From Reticulitermes speratus (Eukaryota; Arthropoda; Insecta; Blattodea; Rhinotermitidae), in contig JAJKFL010000026.1 in NCBI GenBank assembly GCA_021186555.1, positions 5,597,209 through 5,661,208 on the forward strand: 64,000 bases of DNA, in the 5' to 3' direction. Every line of letters begins with the position of its first letter. The first letter of the stretch is position 1. Under the pieces are notes generated by a model. The model was not told the origin of the DNA. It ran no database searches and saw nothing but the letters and a program-made list of their open reading frames with translations. This document shows, piece after piece, positions 1-12,659 of the stretch. A program made the position numbers and the translations under genes.

Positions 1-19
1 TCCGCAAGAGCATTGCCTT

Positions 20-222
20 TTAGAAGGTTCCCAGGCTTCGCCCGTTTGTCCTCCTGGTAAGAACAACATGTAGATGAAAAAGAGTATGGCACATTAGTGG
101 AATGATATGGACCGGGGAAAACAAAAGTACTCGGAGGAAACCCTGTCCCAATATCACTTTGTCCACCACAAATCCCACACGGATTGAACTGGTATTGAAC
201 CAGGGCCTCCGCGGTGAGAGTT
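20..222 (-). mobile_element. SINE family B copy (tRNA-derived), minus strand
   Basis: Reverse complement of the element at 9.64-9.93 kb. It shares the tRNA-like head (accession-like core GGCCTCCGCGGTGAGAG on this strand) and the body that reads as a 'gtggacaaagtgg' segment on the minus strand. Other copies or parts lie at 3.96-4.39, 9.63-9.93, 17.22-17.41, 20.25-20.42, 52.98-53.18 and 60.31-60.47 kb. No target-site duplication (TSD) could be fixed here. Confidence 0.7.
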
Positions 223-254
223 TAAAGACAAAAATTAACGTGAAAGCACTTAAA

Positions 255-345
255 GACCCAGTCCGTACCGCGCAGTAAACACGTTCCGTCTCGGTTATAA
301 AAACCAATCATTGAATGCTGTATAGGGAAATAATCGCTGTTGGAA
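255..345 (+). repeat. Single partial monomer of the 114-bp satellite
   Basis: Carries the satellite landmarks CAGTCCGTACCGCGCAGTAA, a diverged CCGTCTCGGTTATA and 'aataatcgctgtt'. It sits just downstream of a minus-strand SINE B, the same arrangement as at 17.2-17.7 kb. From 346 to about 560 I recognise nothing. Confidence 0.75.
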
Positions 346-574
346 AACTGATGTTCAATTTCCGGCGAAATACTTTATTTTCGTCCCTCGTTGAGATTGA
401 CTTTGGCCCACATAATTCCACAAAAAAATGAGCAGCGGGGCCCTTTAACCGTGGGCAAAACTTGGGCATGTAGCTGATCACTGAACTCTACTGCGGGGGG
501 TTAAAACGCATGGAGTTACACGTCGACTGTCACATCCGTCTTCATATGATGGCATACAATATAGCAAAGGGAAA

Positions 575-1330
575 ACTTTACCTGCAAGTTTTTATGGTTT
601 CAGAGCGGTGCGAGTAAGGAATCCGTTCTTCGGAGATGTGACTTTGCCTCGTTGAGTAATCTGTTCCCGACGTTTCGAAGGATAGTGGTTCCTTCATCTT
701 CAAGGGTCTAGAGATCCGAGAAAAGAATACGAAGACAGGGGGTTCTTCCAAAACGTCAATAACCACTCCTCTTGGGCCCTTTGATAATGAAGGAATTACA
801 TTCCTCAGAGTCGGAAACCGCTTATCCAATGACGCAGAGTCAGCCCCTAGAAGAACGGATTCTTTAACATCTTAACCTTATTTCCACCTCATTAAACATA
901 TCGATGTTTGTCAGCAAACATTCTGTTCCCAGAATTCAGCAGTCCTGGCCGTCAGAGTTTCCCAGTATTCCCATGTTTAACGAAGACAATCTTTTGCCCT
1001 GAGTACAACCGTTACAACGTAATTTACCGTAACGACGTTACATGCATAAACAAACACTTAGGTCTCCGGGTTATTTATTTTGGCGTAAAAAATATGATTC
1101 TCGCCAAGGTTTCTGTCTTATGGTATGTGACACCGTGAAGTCTGATATAAGAGGACAGAAGTTTCCGACAAACCTCCTGTATCCATCACCAAGAGTTCGG
1201 ACGAACCAACGGATTCCATCGTCAAGGTTGACGAAACTACCGTGATGACGGAGGCAGGAAGTTCCTCTAAAATTTAGTTCACTTTTCCCAAACTATACGG
1301 CGTCACATCCCAGAAGACAGCAATCTTCAC
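575..1330. mobile_element. Decayed inverted-repeat element remnants ('cgacgtttcg' family)
   Basis: Holds 'cccgacgtttcgaagga' followed by 'atcttcaagggtc' (about 665-710) and terminal-like sequence 'tgtgacaccgtgaagt' and 'cacatcccagaagacag' near 1127 and 1305. The same signatures mark clearer foldback copies at 14.2, 20.0 and 30.8 kb. No coding capacity is supported. Confidence 0.45.
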
Positions 1331-1496
1331 GGTCACCTCGGTTCTCAGAAACGTTCTTGTCCGCCATTCGTATCGCCTAGTTTCTCCGTATAAGTTGAGA
1401 AACATAGAACGAAGCTACTGTCAGGGGATTTCGCAGCTTTCCAGAAAATGGCCAAAGGTCCTTGCTTCAAATCACAATATTCAGTCCAACAAAATG

Positions 1497-2085
1497 CACT
1501 ATATTGTAAAGTACAGTAAAGTTCTCCCTAGAACAGGCCATGAAGGCCCAGAGGGGGAGTAGAGGTATAGCTCTACTCTTTCTTTAACCCTGGCACTAGA
1601 TGAGGGTCGCTGATCCCAGTGGCCGTGCGGTCTAAGGCGTGGGTCTTCGGCCGCTCGCTTACTAGGATCGTGGGTTCGAATCCCACCGGAGGCATGGATG
1701 TCTGTCTGTTGTGAGTGTTGTGTGATGTCAGGTAGAGGTCTGTGCGACGGGCTGATCACTCGTCCAGAGGAGTCGTACCGACTGTGGTGTGTCTGTGTGT
1801 GACCATGAAACCTCGACGAAAAGAGGAGGCCCAGGCCCATATAGGGCTGTCGAGCCATAGAAAAAAAAAAACTAGATGAGGGTGGGTGGTCAACTCCACG
1901 CCCCGGCCGCTTTACCCCAGGGAAAGAGATTCGGTATCCACTGTACAGGAGGCTGGGTGGGCCCCAGGGCCGGTCTGGACGGGTACGGAAAATCTCGCCC
2001 CCACCGGGATTCGATCCCCAGACCGTCCAGCCCGTAGCGAGTCGCTATACCGACTAAGCTATCGCGGCCCGCTCACTATATTGTA
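1497..2085 (-). mobile_element. SINE family A copy, minus strand, interrupted by a nested SINE C
   Basis: A minus-strand tRNA-derived SINE. Its head (reading 'gcgatagcttagtcggtatag' on the minus strand) is at about 2035-2070 and its body ends near 1509. It is bounded by the 12-bp TSD CACTATATTGTA at 1497-1508 and 2074-2085. A second SINE (1608-1870) has inserted into it. The pol III boxes belong to the SINE promoter, not to a working tRNA. Confidence 0.88.
1608..1870 (+). mobile_element. SINE family C copy nested in SINE A
   Basis: Flanked by the 13-bp TSD ACTAGATGAGGGT at 1595-1607 and 1871-1883. The head contains 'gtggccgtgcggtctaagg' (A-box-like) and 'gggttcgaatccc' (B box). The 3' end is a short A tail at about 1860-1870, which with the TSD indicates target-primed insertion. 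Other copies: 4035-4304 and 31064-31323, both minus. Confidence 0.9.
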
Positions 2086-2094
2086 TCGAGATAT

Positions 2095-2640
2095 TCTATA
2101 TTACAATATTTTGTTGATGTATCCCACATGTTTCGATCCCTCATGAAATCATCGTCAGGAATTCATATCAAAGCAACACTTCACAAAACTGAACAGCAAT
2201 CCATATACATATTACAAAGATACACAAAGTCAATAGTTTAAGACGTAGGCGTTTGTTGTGTAACTGATCTTTGTATACAGAGTTCTGGAGACTGCCTGCT
2301 TACGTAAGGAAGGGCAAGGCAGTACTCCTTACCTCCTGTACCGAGCCTCAGAACCCAAAAAACAAAGTTCCTTAAAAACTGACACTTCCGCCTTACATTT
2401 CGTCTTAGAAAAAAAATGTTTATTCAAAAAAAATGTTTTTAAGATTTGAGAAATCCGTTTTTCGGGTATATGACACTGTGTCACCGGGTGAACGGTTCCC
2501 GACGTTTCGAAGGATCCTAGTTTCATCTTCAAGAGTCTTCAAGCTTTTTGGGAAGTATCGTTTTAAGGCGGGGGCATTTTTGGGAGCATTCAAGAAGCAT
2601 TTCCCTCTACGTAGGCCTAATTACTAAATACTTTCGACAC
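2095..2640. repeat. Decayed repeat fragments
   Basis: About 2128-2165 contains, on the minus strand, a degenerate CTGACGA...GAAACATGT motif related to the hammerhead-like fragments described elsewhere. About 2460-2545 holds a 'cgacgtttcgaaggatcc' inverted-repeat-element fragment. From 2640 to 3328 no gene or repeat family is recognisable. Confidence 0.4.
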
Positions 2641-3338
2641 TGCTTACTTCGACGCCTTGAAGAAATGGGGAGCGTCGATAGCTGAGTCGGCACAGGCGCC
2701 AGATTTGTCACTGCTCCAGGGCCGACCGACTGGCTCTAGGGGCAAACCTACTCAATGGGTATCGTGGGCTGTTTCACCGAGGGACAATACAGCCGGGACG
2801 TGAATCTTACCATTAATTTTAACCTTGTGCCGAGATTAAAAATGAGTGGAACTTTTCTCAACCTGTGGGTGCGTCGCGAAGCTATTTGATGTATCTGCTT
2901 CCTACTAAGTCTCACTAGTTCGATAAGTATATTAATAGCAGTGTGTTTTGTAAACGCAGTCACCTGCAGTGTCACTGTAGCACTGTCAGCTTGACCCTCA
3001 CGTAATATAGTACGACACAGACCAATGATTACCAGGGTTGCCACTCTTTCAACGGAAAATTACGGAATCAGGAAAACAAAATGATATTATTCTTTACGCT
3101 GAAATTGACGTGCGGTTGACAAAACTTTCTCAAGTTGAGAAATACTTCGCAAAACACTGCAAAATTCAAATTTACAATATCGTGAAGACTATCTGTAGAT
3201 ATGCGAGCCACAAGCGGAGTCACAGCACTAAACACAGGCTCATGCAGAAGTATGTAAATGCATATATGTTTACACTCATTTCATTAAATCATTACAATGT
3301 CACATTCGTTACACCAATTCATGTTTTTTTTTACACCT

Positions 3339-3622
3339 GGGGACACGCGATGGCGCAGTTGGTTGAGGTACTACGCTACAAGCCGGAAGGTCGCGGGTTC
3401 GATTCCCGATGGTGTCATTGACATAATCCTTCCTGACGCACTATGGCCATGGGATCGATTCAGCCTGTAACAGAAATGAGTACCAGGAATATTTCCTGGG
3501 GGGCAAAGGCGGCCGGTGCGTAGGGCTGACAATCTTACCTGTGCCGACTGTCTTCAAATCTGGAAGCCTGAACCTCCTGGAACCCTCAGGGCCTGTAATG
3601 GGATTGCTTTACTCTTTTTGTA
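3339..3622 (+). mobile_element. SINE family D copy
   Basis: tRNA-like head 'gatggcgcagttggttgagg' and B box 'gcgggttcgattcccg'. Flanked by the 10-bp TSD TTTTACACCT at 3329-3338 and 3623-3632. Full-length relatives lie at 27509-27811 (minus) and 54197-54503 (plus), each with its own TSD. Confidence 0.9.
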
Positions 3623-3959
3623 TTTTACACCTACTTTTATTTCCGACTTCTGTAGTCACGTGATAAAGCCTTGGGCATCCCCCTGGCTCGCAGCTCAAAA
3701 AGGTTAAGAAACACGGCCATTACGGCTCAGAATATCTCATGACCTTACAATTACTGTTATACCATAAAATCTGCCACCTCAGGTGCTCCACGCTTTGCAC
3801 ACTCAACGTATCTTTAACGCTGTTCCCCACATTATCACTTCTCATTTACTGTGATATAACAACTACGAAGAAAGATTTTAAATATATTTTAAGTGTATTA
3901 TTTAAGGAGGCTGTCAATTGCTAAGATTACATATCGTCGGTAATACATGAATGACAAAA

Positions 3960-4392
3960 TATGGAACTTTGGTTGAATGATAACTGAAAGGCGAAAAACC
4001 GACGTACACAGGGAAAACCTGTTCCAGTGCCACTCCCCCCCCCCCCCCCAATGGCTTGACAGCCGCTTGGGGGCCTAGGCCGTCTCATTTTTCGAGGCTT
4101 CACGATCACACACTTTTTAGACACACCACATTCGGTAGGACTCCTCTGGACGAGTGATCAGCCCGACGCAGAGACCTCTACCTGACAACACACAACACTC
4201 ACAACAGACAGACATCCATGCCCTAAGCGGGATTCGAACCCACAATCCCAGTAAGCGAGCGGCCGTAGACCCACGCCTTAGACCGCGCGGCCACTGGCAT
4301 CGGCCCAGTGCCACTTTGTCCTCCACAAATACCACATAGACTGGCCTGGGGTAGAACAGGGGCTTCCGTGGTAAGAGGCCGGCGTCTATCCG
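3960..4392 (-). mobile_element. SINE family B copy, minus strand, split by a SINE C
   Basis: The body reads 'gtgccactttgtcctcc' after the insertion and 'gaaaacctgttccagtgcc' before it. The duplicated 11-bp target CCAGTGCCACT (4024-4034 and 4305-4315) marks the insertion of the SINE C. Confidence 0.82.
4035..4304 (-). mobile_element. SINE family C copy, minus strand, with an oligo-C end in place of oligo-T
   Basis: Same family as 1608-1870, inverted. Where the minus-strand A tail should read as T on this strand, there is a run of about 15 C (4035-4049). The 11-bp TSD on both sides fixes the boundaries. From 4400 to 5270 no gene is supported; short open frames there lack family resemblance. 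Confidence 0.85.
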
Positions 4393-5280
4393 AAATGGGG
4401 GAGAGTCAGAGAGGAAAGGAAGAACACACGAGCTACTTTAATCCACTGATTATTTTCTTGGTGTGAAACAGACGTGAATAAACAAGTTTAAATATGACTT
4501 CTGCTTGGATCGTACGATTGTCGGTTGTAACTCTGCGTTTTACTGGCCCTATGCTGAAGAAGTATACAGCAGGTTCCTCCGAAACGTCAGTAAGCGTTTA
4601 TAATTGTATGTGTCAGCCTACAACTCACCAGCAAATCGTCACTGTCATTCAAACCTGTTCCAATAAGAGAGGCCTGCCTCAAGATACCAATACGATAACT
4701 ACAGGCAGGTATTTACACCTCACACCTGCTTGCCCTGTCGTTTATTATACCTGCGTGTAGAGGTCAATGGATCCTTGAACTTAAGGAGGCTCATCGTTAT
4801 CTTGCTCTGGTGAGGAAAGGACTCGTTCTCTTTCGTCAAGGGCAGGAGTCGCTGGTGAAATACAGCTGACGTTGTAAAGAAGCGATCGGTTTCCATTATC
4901 CTGGCATGATTCCTGCGTTGTTGCTGATAAAAAGTATTTTTCTTTCCTACACTGGCCAGAACCTGACTTGTTAAGGGTCAGCAGATACACAGCAAGAAGT
5001 TCTGTTTCTTTTTTACTCCGTCACGGCTGTTGTCATGACAACGAAGACATTCGTCTGTTTTCATGATGTCTGAGTGATGTGCTGTGGGTTAACTTTCATT
5101 TTGTCTCTCGCTGGCAGACTAGAAGTACAATTTGTTGAGTGTCGACCAAGTTCAGAAGAGCAGTGGTGAGAAAGTGTTGTAACATCCAACAGACTGGACA
5201 AAACCAGATATCAGGTTACAAACCATTTTATATATTATAAATTATGAAAGAAGAAACATTTAAATCACAGTACTAAAAAA

Positions 5281-8200
5281 GATTCAGTTCGTACTGCGCA
5301 GTAAACACACTCCGTCTCGGTTATACAAACCAGTCAGTTAATGCTGTACAGTGAAATAATAGCTGTTTGTTCTGAGATCCACACAAAACACATAAATACA
5401 ATCCGTACCACGCAGTAAACACACTCCGTCTCAGTTATACAAACCAGTCAGTTAATGTTGTACAGTGAAATAATCGCTGTTTGTTCTGAGATCCACACAA
5501 AACACACAAATACAGTCCGTACCACGCAGTAAACATACTCCGTCTCAGTTATACAAACCAGTCAGTTAATGCTGTACAGTGAAATAATCGCTGTTTGTTC
5601 TGAGATCCACACAAAACACATAAATACAGTCCGTACCACGCAGTAAACACACTCCGTCTCAGTTATACAAACCAGTCAGTTAATGTTGTACAGTGAAATA
5701 ATCGCTGTTTGTTCTGAGATCCACACAAAACACATAAATACAGTCCGTACCACGCAGTAAACACTCCGTCTCAGTTATACAAACCAGTCAGTTAATGCTG
5801 TACAGTGAAATAATCGCTGTTTGTTCTGAGATCCACACAAAACACATAAATACAGTCCGTACCGCGCAGTAAACACACTCCGTCTCAGTTATACAAACCA
5901 GTCAGTTAATGCTGTACAGTGAAATAATCGCTGTTTGTTCTGAGATCCACACAAAACACATAAATACAGTCCGTACCACGCAGTAAACACACTCCGTCTC
6001 AGTTATACAAACCAGTCAGTTAATGCTGTACAGTGAAATAATCGCTGTTTGTTCTGAGATCCACACAAAACACATAAATAATTTGTGTGGGCAGAACGTA
6101 GAATTGTTAAATGTTAAATCTGGTGGTACATATAGTGACCACTGGGCCTTAAAAGGTTAAGACCGAATCTTCAATGAATATTAAAACAAATTATTTAATG
6201 CTGTATAGGAAATAATCGCTGTTTGTTCTGAGATCCACACAAAACACATAAATACAGTCCGTACCACGCAGTAAACACACTCCGTCTCAGTTATACAAAC
6301 CAGTCAGTTAATGTGTACAGTGAAATAATCGCTGTTTGTTCTGAGATCCACACAAAACACATAAATACAGTCCGTACCGCGCAGTAATACACTCCGTCTC
6401 AGTTATACAAACCAGTCAGTTAATGCTGTACAGTGAAATAATCGCTTTTGTTCTGAGATCCACACAAAACACATAAATACAGTCCGTACCGCGCAGTAAA
6501 CACACTCCGTCTCAGTTATACAAACCAGTCAGTTAATGCTGTACAGTGAAATAATCGCTGTTTGTTCTGAGATCCACACAAAACACATAAATACAGTCCG
6601 TACCACGCAGTAAACACACTCCGTCTCAGTTATACAAACAGTCAGTTAATGCTGTACAGTGAAATAATCGCTGTTTGTTCTGAGATCCACACAAAACACA
6701 TAAATAATTTGTGTGGGCAGAACGTAGAATTGTTAAATGTTAAATCTGGTGGTACATATAGTGACCACTGGGCCTTAAAAGGTTAAGACCGAATCTTCAA
6801 TGAAATATAAAACAATTATTTAATGCTGTATAGGGAAATAATCGCTGTTTGTTCTGAGATCCACACAAAACACATAAATACAGTCCGTACCACGCAGTAA
6901 ACACACTCCGTCTCAGTTATACAAACCAGTCAGTTAATGCTGTACAGTGAAATAATCGCTGTTTGTTCTGAGATCCACACAAAACACATTAATACAGTCC
7001 GTACCGCGCAGTAAACACACTCCGTCTCAGTTATACAAACCAGTCAGTTAATGCTGTACAGTGAAATAATCGCTTTTGTTCTGAGATCCACACAAAACAC
7101 ATAAATACAGTCCGTACCGCGCAGTAAACACACTCCGTCTCAGTTATACAAACCAGTCAGTTAATGCTGTACAGTGAAATAATCGCTGTTTGTTCTGAGA
7201 TCCACACAAAACACATAAATACAGTCCGTACCACGCAGTAAACACACTCCGTCTCAGTTATACAAACCAGTCAGTTAATGCTGTACAGTGAAATAATCGC
7301 TGTTTGTTCTGAGATCCACACAAAACACATAAATAATTTGTGTGGGCAGAACGTAGAATTGTTAAATGTTAAATCTGGTGGTACATATAGTGACCACTGG
7401 GCCTTAAAAGGTTAAGACCGAATCTTCAATGAAATATAAAACAATTATTTAATGCTGTATAGGGAAATAATCGCTGTTTGTTCTGAGATCCACACAAAAC
7501 ACATAAATACAGTCCGTACCACGCAGTAAACACACTCCGTCTCAGTTATACAAACCAGTCAGTTAATGCTGTACAGTGAAATAATCGCTGTTTGTTCTGA
7601 GATCCACACAAAACACATAATACAGTCCGTACCGCGCAGTAAACACACTCCGTCTCAGTTATACAAACCAGTCAGTTAATGCTGTACAGTGAAATAATCG
7701 CTATTTGTTCTGAGATCCACACAAAAACACATAAATACAGTCCGTACCGCGCAGTAAACACACTCCGTCTCAGTTATACAAACCAGTCAGTTAATGCTGT
7801 ACAGTGAAATAATCGCTGTTTGTTCTGAGATCCACACAAAACACATAAATACAGTCCGTACCACGCAGTAAACACACTCCGTCTCAGTTATACAAACCAG
7901 TCAGTTAATGCTGTACAGTGAAATAATCGCTGTTTGTTCTGAGATCCACACAAAACACATAAATAATTTGTGTGGGCAGAACGTAGAATTGTTAAATGTT
8001 AAATCTGGTGGTACATATAGTGACCACTGGGCCTTAAAAGGTTAAGACCGAATCTTCAATGAAATATAAAACAATTATTTAATGCTGTATAGGGAAATAA
8101 TCGCTGTTTGTTTTTGAGATCCACACAAAAACACATAAATACAGTCCGTACCACGCAGTAAACACACTCCGTCTCAGTTATACAAACCAGTCAGTTAATG

Positions 8201-9290
8201 CTGTACAGTGAAATAATCGCTGTTTGTTCTGAGATCCACACAAAACACATAAATACAGTCCGTACCGCGCAGTAAAACACATCCGTCTCAGTTATACAAA
8301 CCAGTCAGTTAATGCTGTACAGTGAAATAATCGCTGTTTGTTCTGAGATCCACACAAAACACATAAATACAGTCCGTACCGCGCAGTAAACACACTCCGT
8401 CTCAGTTATACAAACCAGTCAGTTAATGCTGTACAGTGAAATAATCGCTGTTTGTTCTGAGATCCACACAAAACACATAAATACAGTCCGTACCACGCAG
8501 TAAACACACTCCGTCTCAGTTATACAAACCAGTCAGTTAATGCTGTACAGTGAAATAATCGCTGTTTGTTCTGAGATCCACACAAAACACATAAATAATT
8601 TGTGTGGGCAGAACGTAGAATTGTTAAATGTTAAATTGGTGGTACATATAGTGACCACTGGGCCTTAAAAGGTTAAGACCGAATCTTCAATGAAATATAA
8701 AACAATTATTTAATGCTGTATAGGGAAATAATCGCTGTTTGTTCTGAGATCACACAAACACAAATAGTCCGTACAGCAGTAAAACACCGTCCGTATAAAC
8801 ATCATTAATGCTGTACAGGAATAATCGCTGTTTGTTCTGAGATCCACAAAACAATAATACAGTCCGTACCGCAGTAACACACTCCCTCTCAGTTATACAA
8901 ACCAGTCAGTTAATGCTGTACAGTGAAATAATCGCTGTTTGTTCTGAGATCCACACAAAACACATAAATACAGTCCGTACCGCGCAGTAAACACATCTCC
9001 GTCTCAGTTATACAAACCAGTCAGTTAATGCTGTACAGTGAAATAATCGCTGTTTGTTCTGAGATCCACACAAAACACATAAATACAGTCCGTACCGCGC
9101 AGTAAACACACTCCGTCTCAGTTATACAAACCAGTCAGTTAATGCTGTACAGTGAAATAATCGCTGTTTGTTCTGAGATCCACACAAAACACATAAATAA
9201 TTTGTGTGGGCAGAACGTACAATTGTTGAATGTTAAATCTGGTGGCACATATAGTAACTACTGGGCTTTAAAAGTTTAAGACCGAATTCT
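5281..9290 (+). repeat. Higher-order satellite: 114-bp monomers in about 630-bp super-units
   Basis: The basic monomer is 114 bp (landmarks CAGTCCGTACCRCGCAGTAA, CAGTTATACAAACCAGTCAG, TCGCTGTTTGTTCTGAGATC). After each group of about four or five monomers comes a divergent 172-bp block opening ATTTGTGTGGGCAGAACGTA. These blocks start near 6080, 6706, 7336, 7965, 8596 and 9198, giving super-unit spacings of about 626, 630, 629, 631 and 602. The super-units are nearly identical to each other, so the higher-order amplification is recent. The unit at about 8750-8880 has many small deletions, either a decayed unit or assembly error. Confidence 0.97.
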
Positions 9291-9629
9291 GAATGAAATT
9301 CTACACCATGTTTCATTTATATCCGCTCTAGCAATATCACAGATTTTGATTTATTTCTTAGTTAATAGAAAGGCAATGCGGGTTGAGCGGTGTATGACCT
9401 TGGATCGACTGAAAACTGGAATTTCGGGTTCAAAAACCGTTCGTGACTGATATACCTATATGTCCGTATTCCTGTAATCTGTAGTGTTGGAAAGGCAGCA
9501 AAGGTATGGCGAGAGTGACCAATGCCTCACCTCCCACATTATACGTACAAAGTGATTAACATTTTCAGAAGTTAATTTTAACCTAACTCTTTTTAACTCT
9601 ACACTATAATTCTTAGACAATGGTGTAAC

Positions 9630-9930
9630 ATGCTAAATAAGGGTCGTGCCATGGCTCAGGCGGTTAGTCGCCGGCCTCTCACCGCGGAGGCCCGGGTTCG
9701 ATCCCGGCTCATTCCATGTGGGGTTTGTGGTGGACAAAGTGGAACTGGGACAGGTTTTTCTCGGAGTTGTCGGTTTTCCCCTGTCGATTTCATTCCACTG
9801 CTGCTCCATTACTTGTAAAACTTGGTAAAAAAAAACTGCTCATATTCATCTTCATCACAGGGTTGCACAAAAAGCCTTAAGGCTGTGGTGCGTCCGTAGC
9901 ATCTGCTGCGGGGCCCTTCACCATGTAAAA
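9630..9930 (+). mobile_element. SINE family B, best copy in the window
   Basis: tRNA-like head 'catggctcaggcggttag' with B box 'gggttcgatccc', then a body with 'gtggtggacaaagtgg' and a 3' region 'gtgcgtccgtagcatctgct'. TSD not clear. The stretch 9300-9620 before it and 9935-10720 after it show no gene I can support. Confidence 0.8.
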
Positions 9931-10724
9931 AGAAATCACTTATTACATTTAATTACAATTTTAGATTTAGTATTGTATACATTATTTATATTTAGAGGGC
10001 TGGATAATTTGGGGTCTTGCATACGAATTTGTACGTTTTTGGTTCTTTTACATTGTTACTTATTCTTAAGATTGTAATTCACCTTAAGACTAAAGCAGTT
10101 TGGCTTTCGAAACGTCGTGTTTGTATACTCAGTGACGATGGAAAAAGTTCAGATACACATCAGTGATCTAACGTTGGTCCTTCTGTTGTGTTTCTTGTAA
10201 AAATGTTACGGATGCAAAACCTTCAACACAATCATTTATTAAAATTAAATAAAGCCGAAACATGTTGCTGTAATTGTGGTATTTAATTTAAATAGATAGA
10301 TATGCTGGCGGTTTTTCACCTGTAATATTGAAGTTAATTTTCAATTTCAACACGCCAGTGGCCTACTCACTGGCAATCTACAACGTTCATTTATTGCACA
10401 CAAAAGGATATAAAGTGTTATATCGCAGTTACGTCACGCATTTAGCAGTGTATTCTTCTGGGGCAGACTGGCAGAAAATTACCAACATTTTGAATAAATT
10501 TTCTGCTCACATTTTTCAGATTTAAAACAAATGTAGCACTTCCTTCGAAAGGCTGATAAAACTCAAATAGATTATAATAACCTAGAAATCCGCTAAATAC
10601 ATTTTCCACGCAATGTAAATAAAAAAAAAATCCTGTATTGTACGTAATTTGACAATCACGCAGAAGACACAATTTTCGTTCTAAAATTCAGAAGAGAGAC
10701 GACTTAAGTTCATTAATTTTATTC

Positions 10725-11010
10725 TAGGTACACCGTGCAGTTTCACTAATTAATGTCTCAGCACCAACTAAATGCACTTTATTTAAAAGAAAACCAATAT
10801 AAGGTTTCTTTAAAATCGTTAAAAACCCCCTACATATTTAGTTTTAATATCACCGTGCATTTTTGAAAATTAATACTGTTTTATACCAACCAAATACACT
10901 TATTTATTTAAATAACACTAAAATATTCTTTAAAATATTAGATAAAAAACCCCTATATATATGTTTCGGCTTATCGATAAGCCATCTTCAGGGGGGGTGT
11001 CACAACTGCT
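10725..11010 (-). mobile_element. Penelope-like terminal-repeat fragment with hammerhead-like motif
   Basis: Two successive pieces begin 'caccgtgca' (10731 and 10851), a start shared with elements at 16.5, 22.8 and 29.8 kb. On the minus strand 10948-10998 reads CCCC-CTGAAGA-T, then stem GGCTTA/TAAGCC closed by a TCGA loop, then GAAAC, a palindromic AT stretch and GGGG. The Penelope-like assignment is by analogy with known hammerhead-bearing elements. Confidence 0.5.
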
Positions 11011-11510
11011 TGTTTTTACAAAACACGTACACATATTGGTCCTCTGTTGAGCAGTATAGTCATCACCATATCTCACTAGACTTTCACCACTTATTATGTG
11101 AACAAATGCGTTCTAAAAAGCACTTCCTAATAAAGGGTGAAGACGGTATATTTGTAAAGTGTACAATTATTAGGAAGTGCTTTTGTTCTGACGGATGTTA
11201 ACGCGCACAGCCAAGTTTAACAACAAAAAATTTCTGCATTTTTTCAACACAGCGTAGCATTTCTGTGTTCCATGTGATGCTGACAACAAACAGCGATTAC
11301 TGCGCTACGCAGCATCCACTGACTGGTGTGTAGATACAGACACAGCCTATTGTCTGTGAAGAACGAACGAAATTGTTAAAAATAATTTGGATTAAAGGGC
11401 TGTAAAGCTACCCTTAACAGAAGTACAATCACGCGAAACTTGGGGGGGGGGGGTCTTCAAATAAAAGCTATGCTCTTGGATAAATTTGACAGCATCCAGC
11501 TACACAAGCA

Positions 11511-11695
11511 CAGTAGAACCCGGTTATAACGACATCGGTTGATGCGACACCTCGCTTATAAAGTCAGATATTCTGTGGTACCAATTAATTCCTCACTGTT
11601 AACCATAACATTATACTGCTCGGTTATAACAACACTCGTTTATAACGACACAAAATATTCAGTCCCTTTCATGGCGTTATAACCGAGTTCGACTG
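11511..11695. mobile_element. pogo/Tigger-like MITE
   Basis: Terminal inverted repeats of about 20 bp: CAGTAGAACCCGGTTATAAC at the left and GTTATAACCGAGTTCGACTG at the right (18 of 20 complementary). No coding content. Two more copies lie in tandem at 23041-23415. The CAGT...ACTG ends are typical of the pogo branch of Tc1/mariner. Confidence 0.75.
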
Positions 11696-11914
11696 TAGTT
11701 TTTTAGTACTGTTCAAGGGTTAAGTTCCAGTATTTCCGTCTTTTGATCCGTCTAAGACAAGAGTTCTTAACCTACAGGTCGTGACCCAAAAATGGGTCGC
11801 CAAGCAGATCATGGCGAGTCGCCAATATCCTCTACAAGAAACTGCAGTTTCCTCCCAGAGAAGCGCATTTAGTACGAGGTGCACAGTATTCATACGAATA
11901 TCCCATAAAACGGT

Positions 11915-12178
11915 AAATTTCTCCCTATAGCATGCTATCAAGGCGTCTAGGGGGAGTGGAGGTATAGTTCTACTCAGACTCGACCTCGGCACCAGACGAG
12001 GTTGGGTAGTTAACGCCACGCCCCTGTCGCTTTACCCCCGAGATTGACCCGGTACCCATTGTACAGGAGGCTGGGTGGGTCCCAGGGCCGGTGTGAACAA
12101 GAGACAATATCTTGCCCCACTCCCTAGGGTTCGAACCCCCGACTGTCCAGTCCATAGCAAGTCGCTATGCCGACTGTG
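11915..12178 (-). mobile_element. SINE family A copy, minus strand
   Basis: Body (GTACAGGAGGCTGGGTGGG; gcttt-acccc) and tRNA-like head (about 12120-12175) match the 23494-23775 element, reversed. TSD not found. Confidence 0.8.
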
Positions 12179-12184
12179 ATTTAA

Positions 12185-12266
12185 TACAGGGCATACACAA
12201 AAGAATGGTGCGGTTTCAAAATAATTCACTTTTGATGCCGCACCATTCTTTTGTGTACGCCCTGTA
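12185..12266. mobile_element. 82-bp near-palindromic Tc1/mariner MITE
   Basis: Consists almost entirely of two inverted arms of about 36 bp beginning TACAGGGCATACACAAAAGA, with 'ta' flanks. The same termini bound longer elements at 20934-21317 and 48939-49508, the latter with transposase remnants, so this is their minimal derivative. Confidence 0.9.
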
Positions 12267-12659
12267 TACCACAAATATTTTAAATTTGTGTTGTTGATAT
12301 AATTGTGCTTTTGTAGAATTACTAACACAAACTAATGAAATAAATATTAACCATATTTAATGTCATTATTTTGTACATGTACCTAATTTTGTGAGTGCTA
12401 CTTATATTTTGATAATAAAAAACAATATATATATGCAAGGGTAAAGTAAATACATTATCAATTCAAAACTGAAATGCCGGTTGCAAAGTTGACTCAAAAA
12501 TTTAATCTGGGTCTCAGCTAAAAAAAAAAGGTTAAGAACCCCTGGCCTAGGATGATGTAAGAAAGACTTTAACATGATCAGACGAAGCAGATATGACATG
12601 CGTCGCTTTAATTATACGAATCTTAGTATGAAATGTTAACATCTGATGACTGACCCTCC

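Noticed and set aside
1886..2146. Open frames reading RPLYPRERD... and similar at many loci
   Set aside because: All coincide with SINE A/A2 bodies; the same peptide recurs wherever the SINE does.
5281..9290. CRISPR-like array of repeats
   Set aside because: The units are contiguous 114-bp monomers without unique spacers, in an insect genome with no cas genes.
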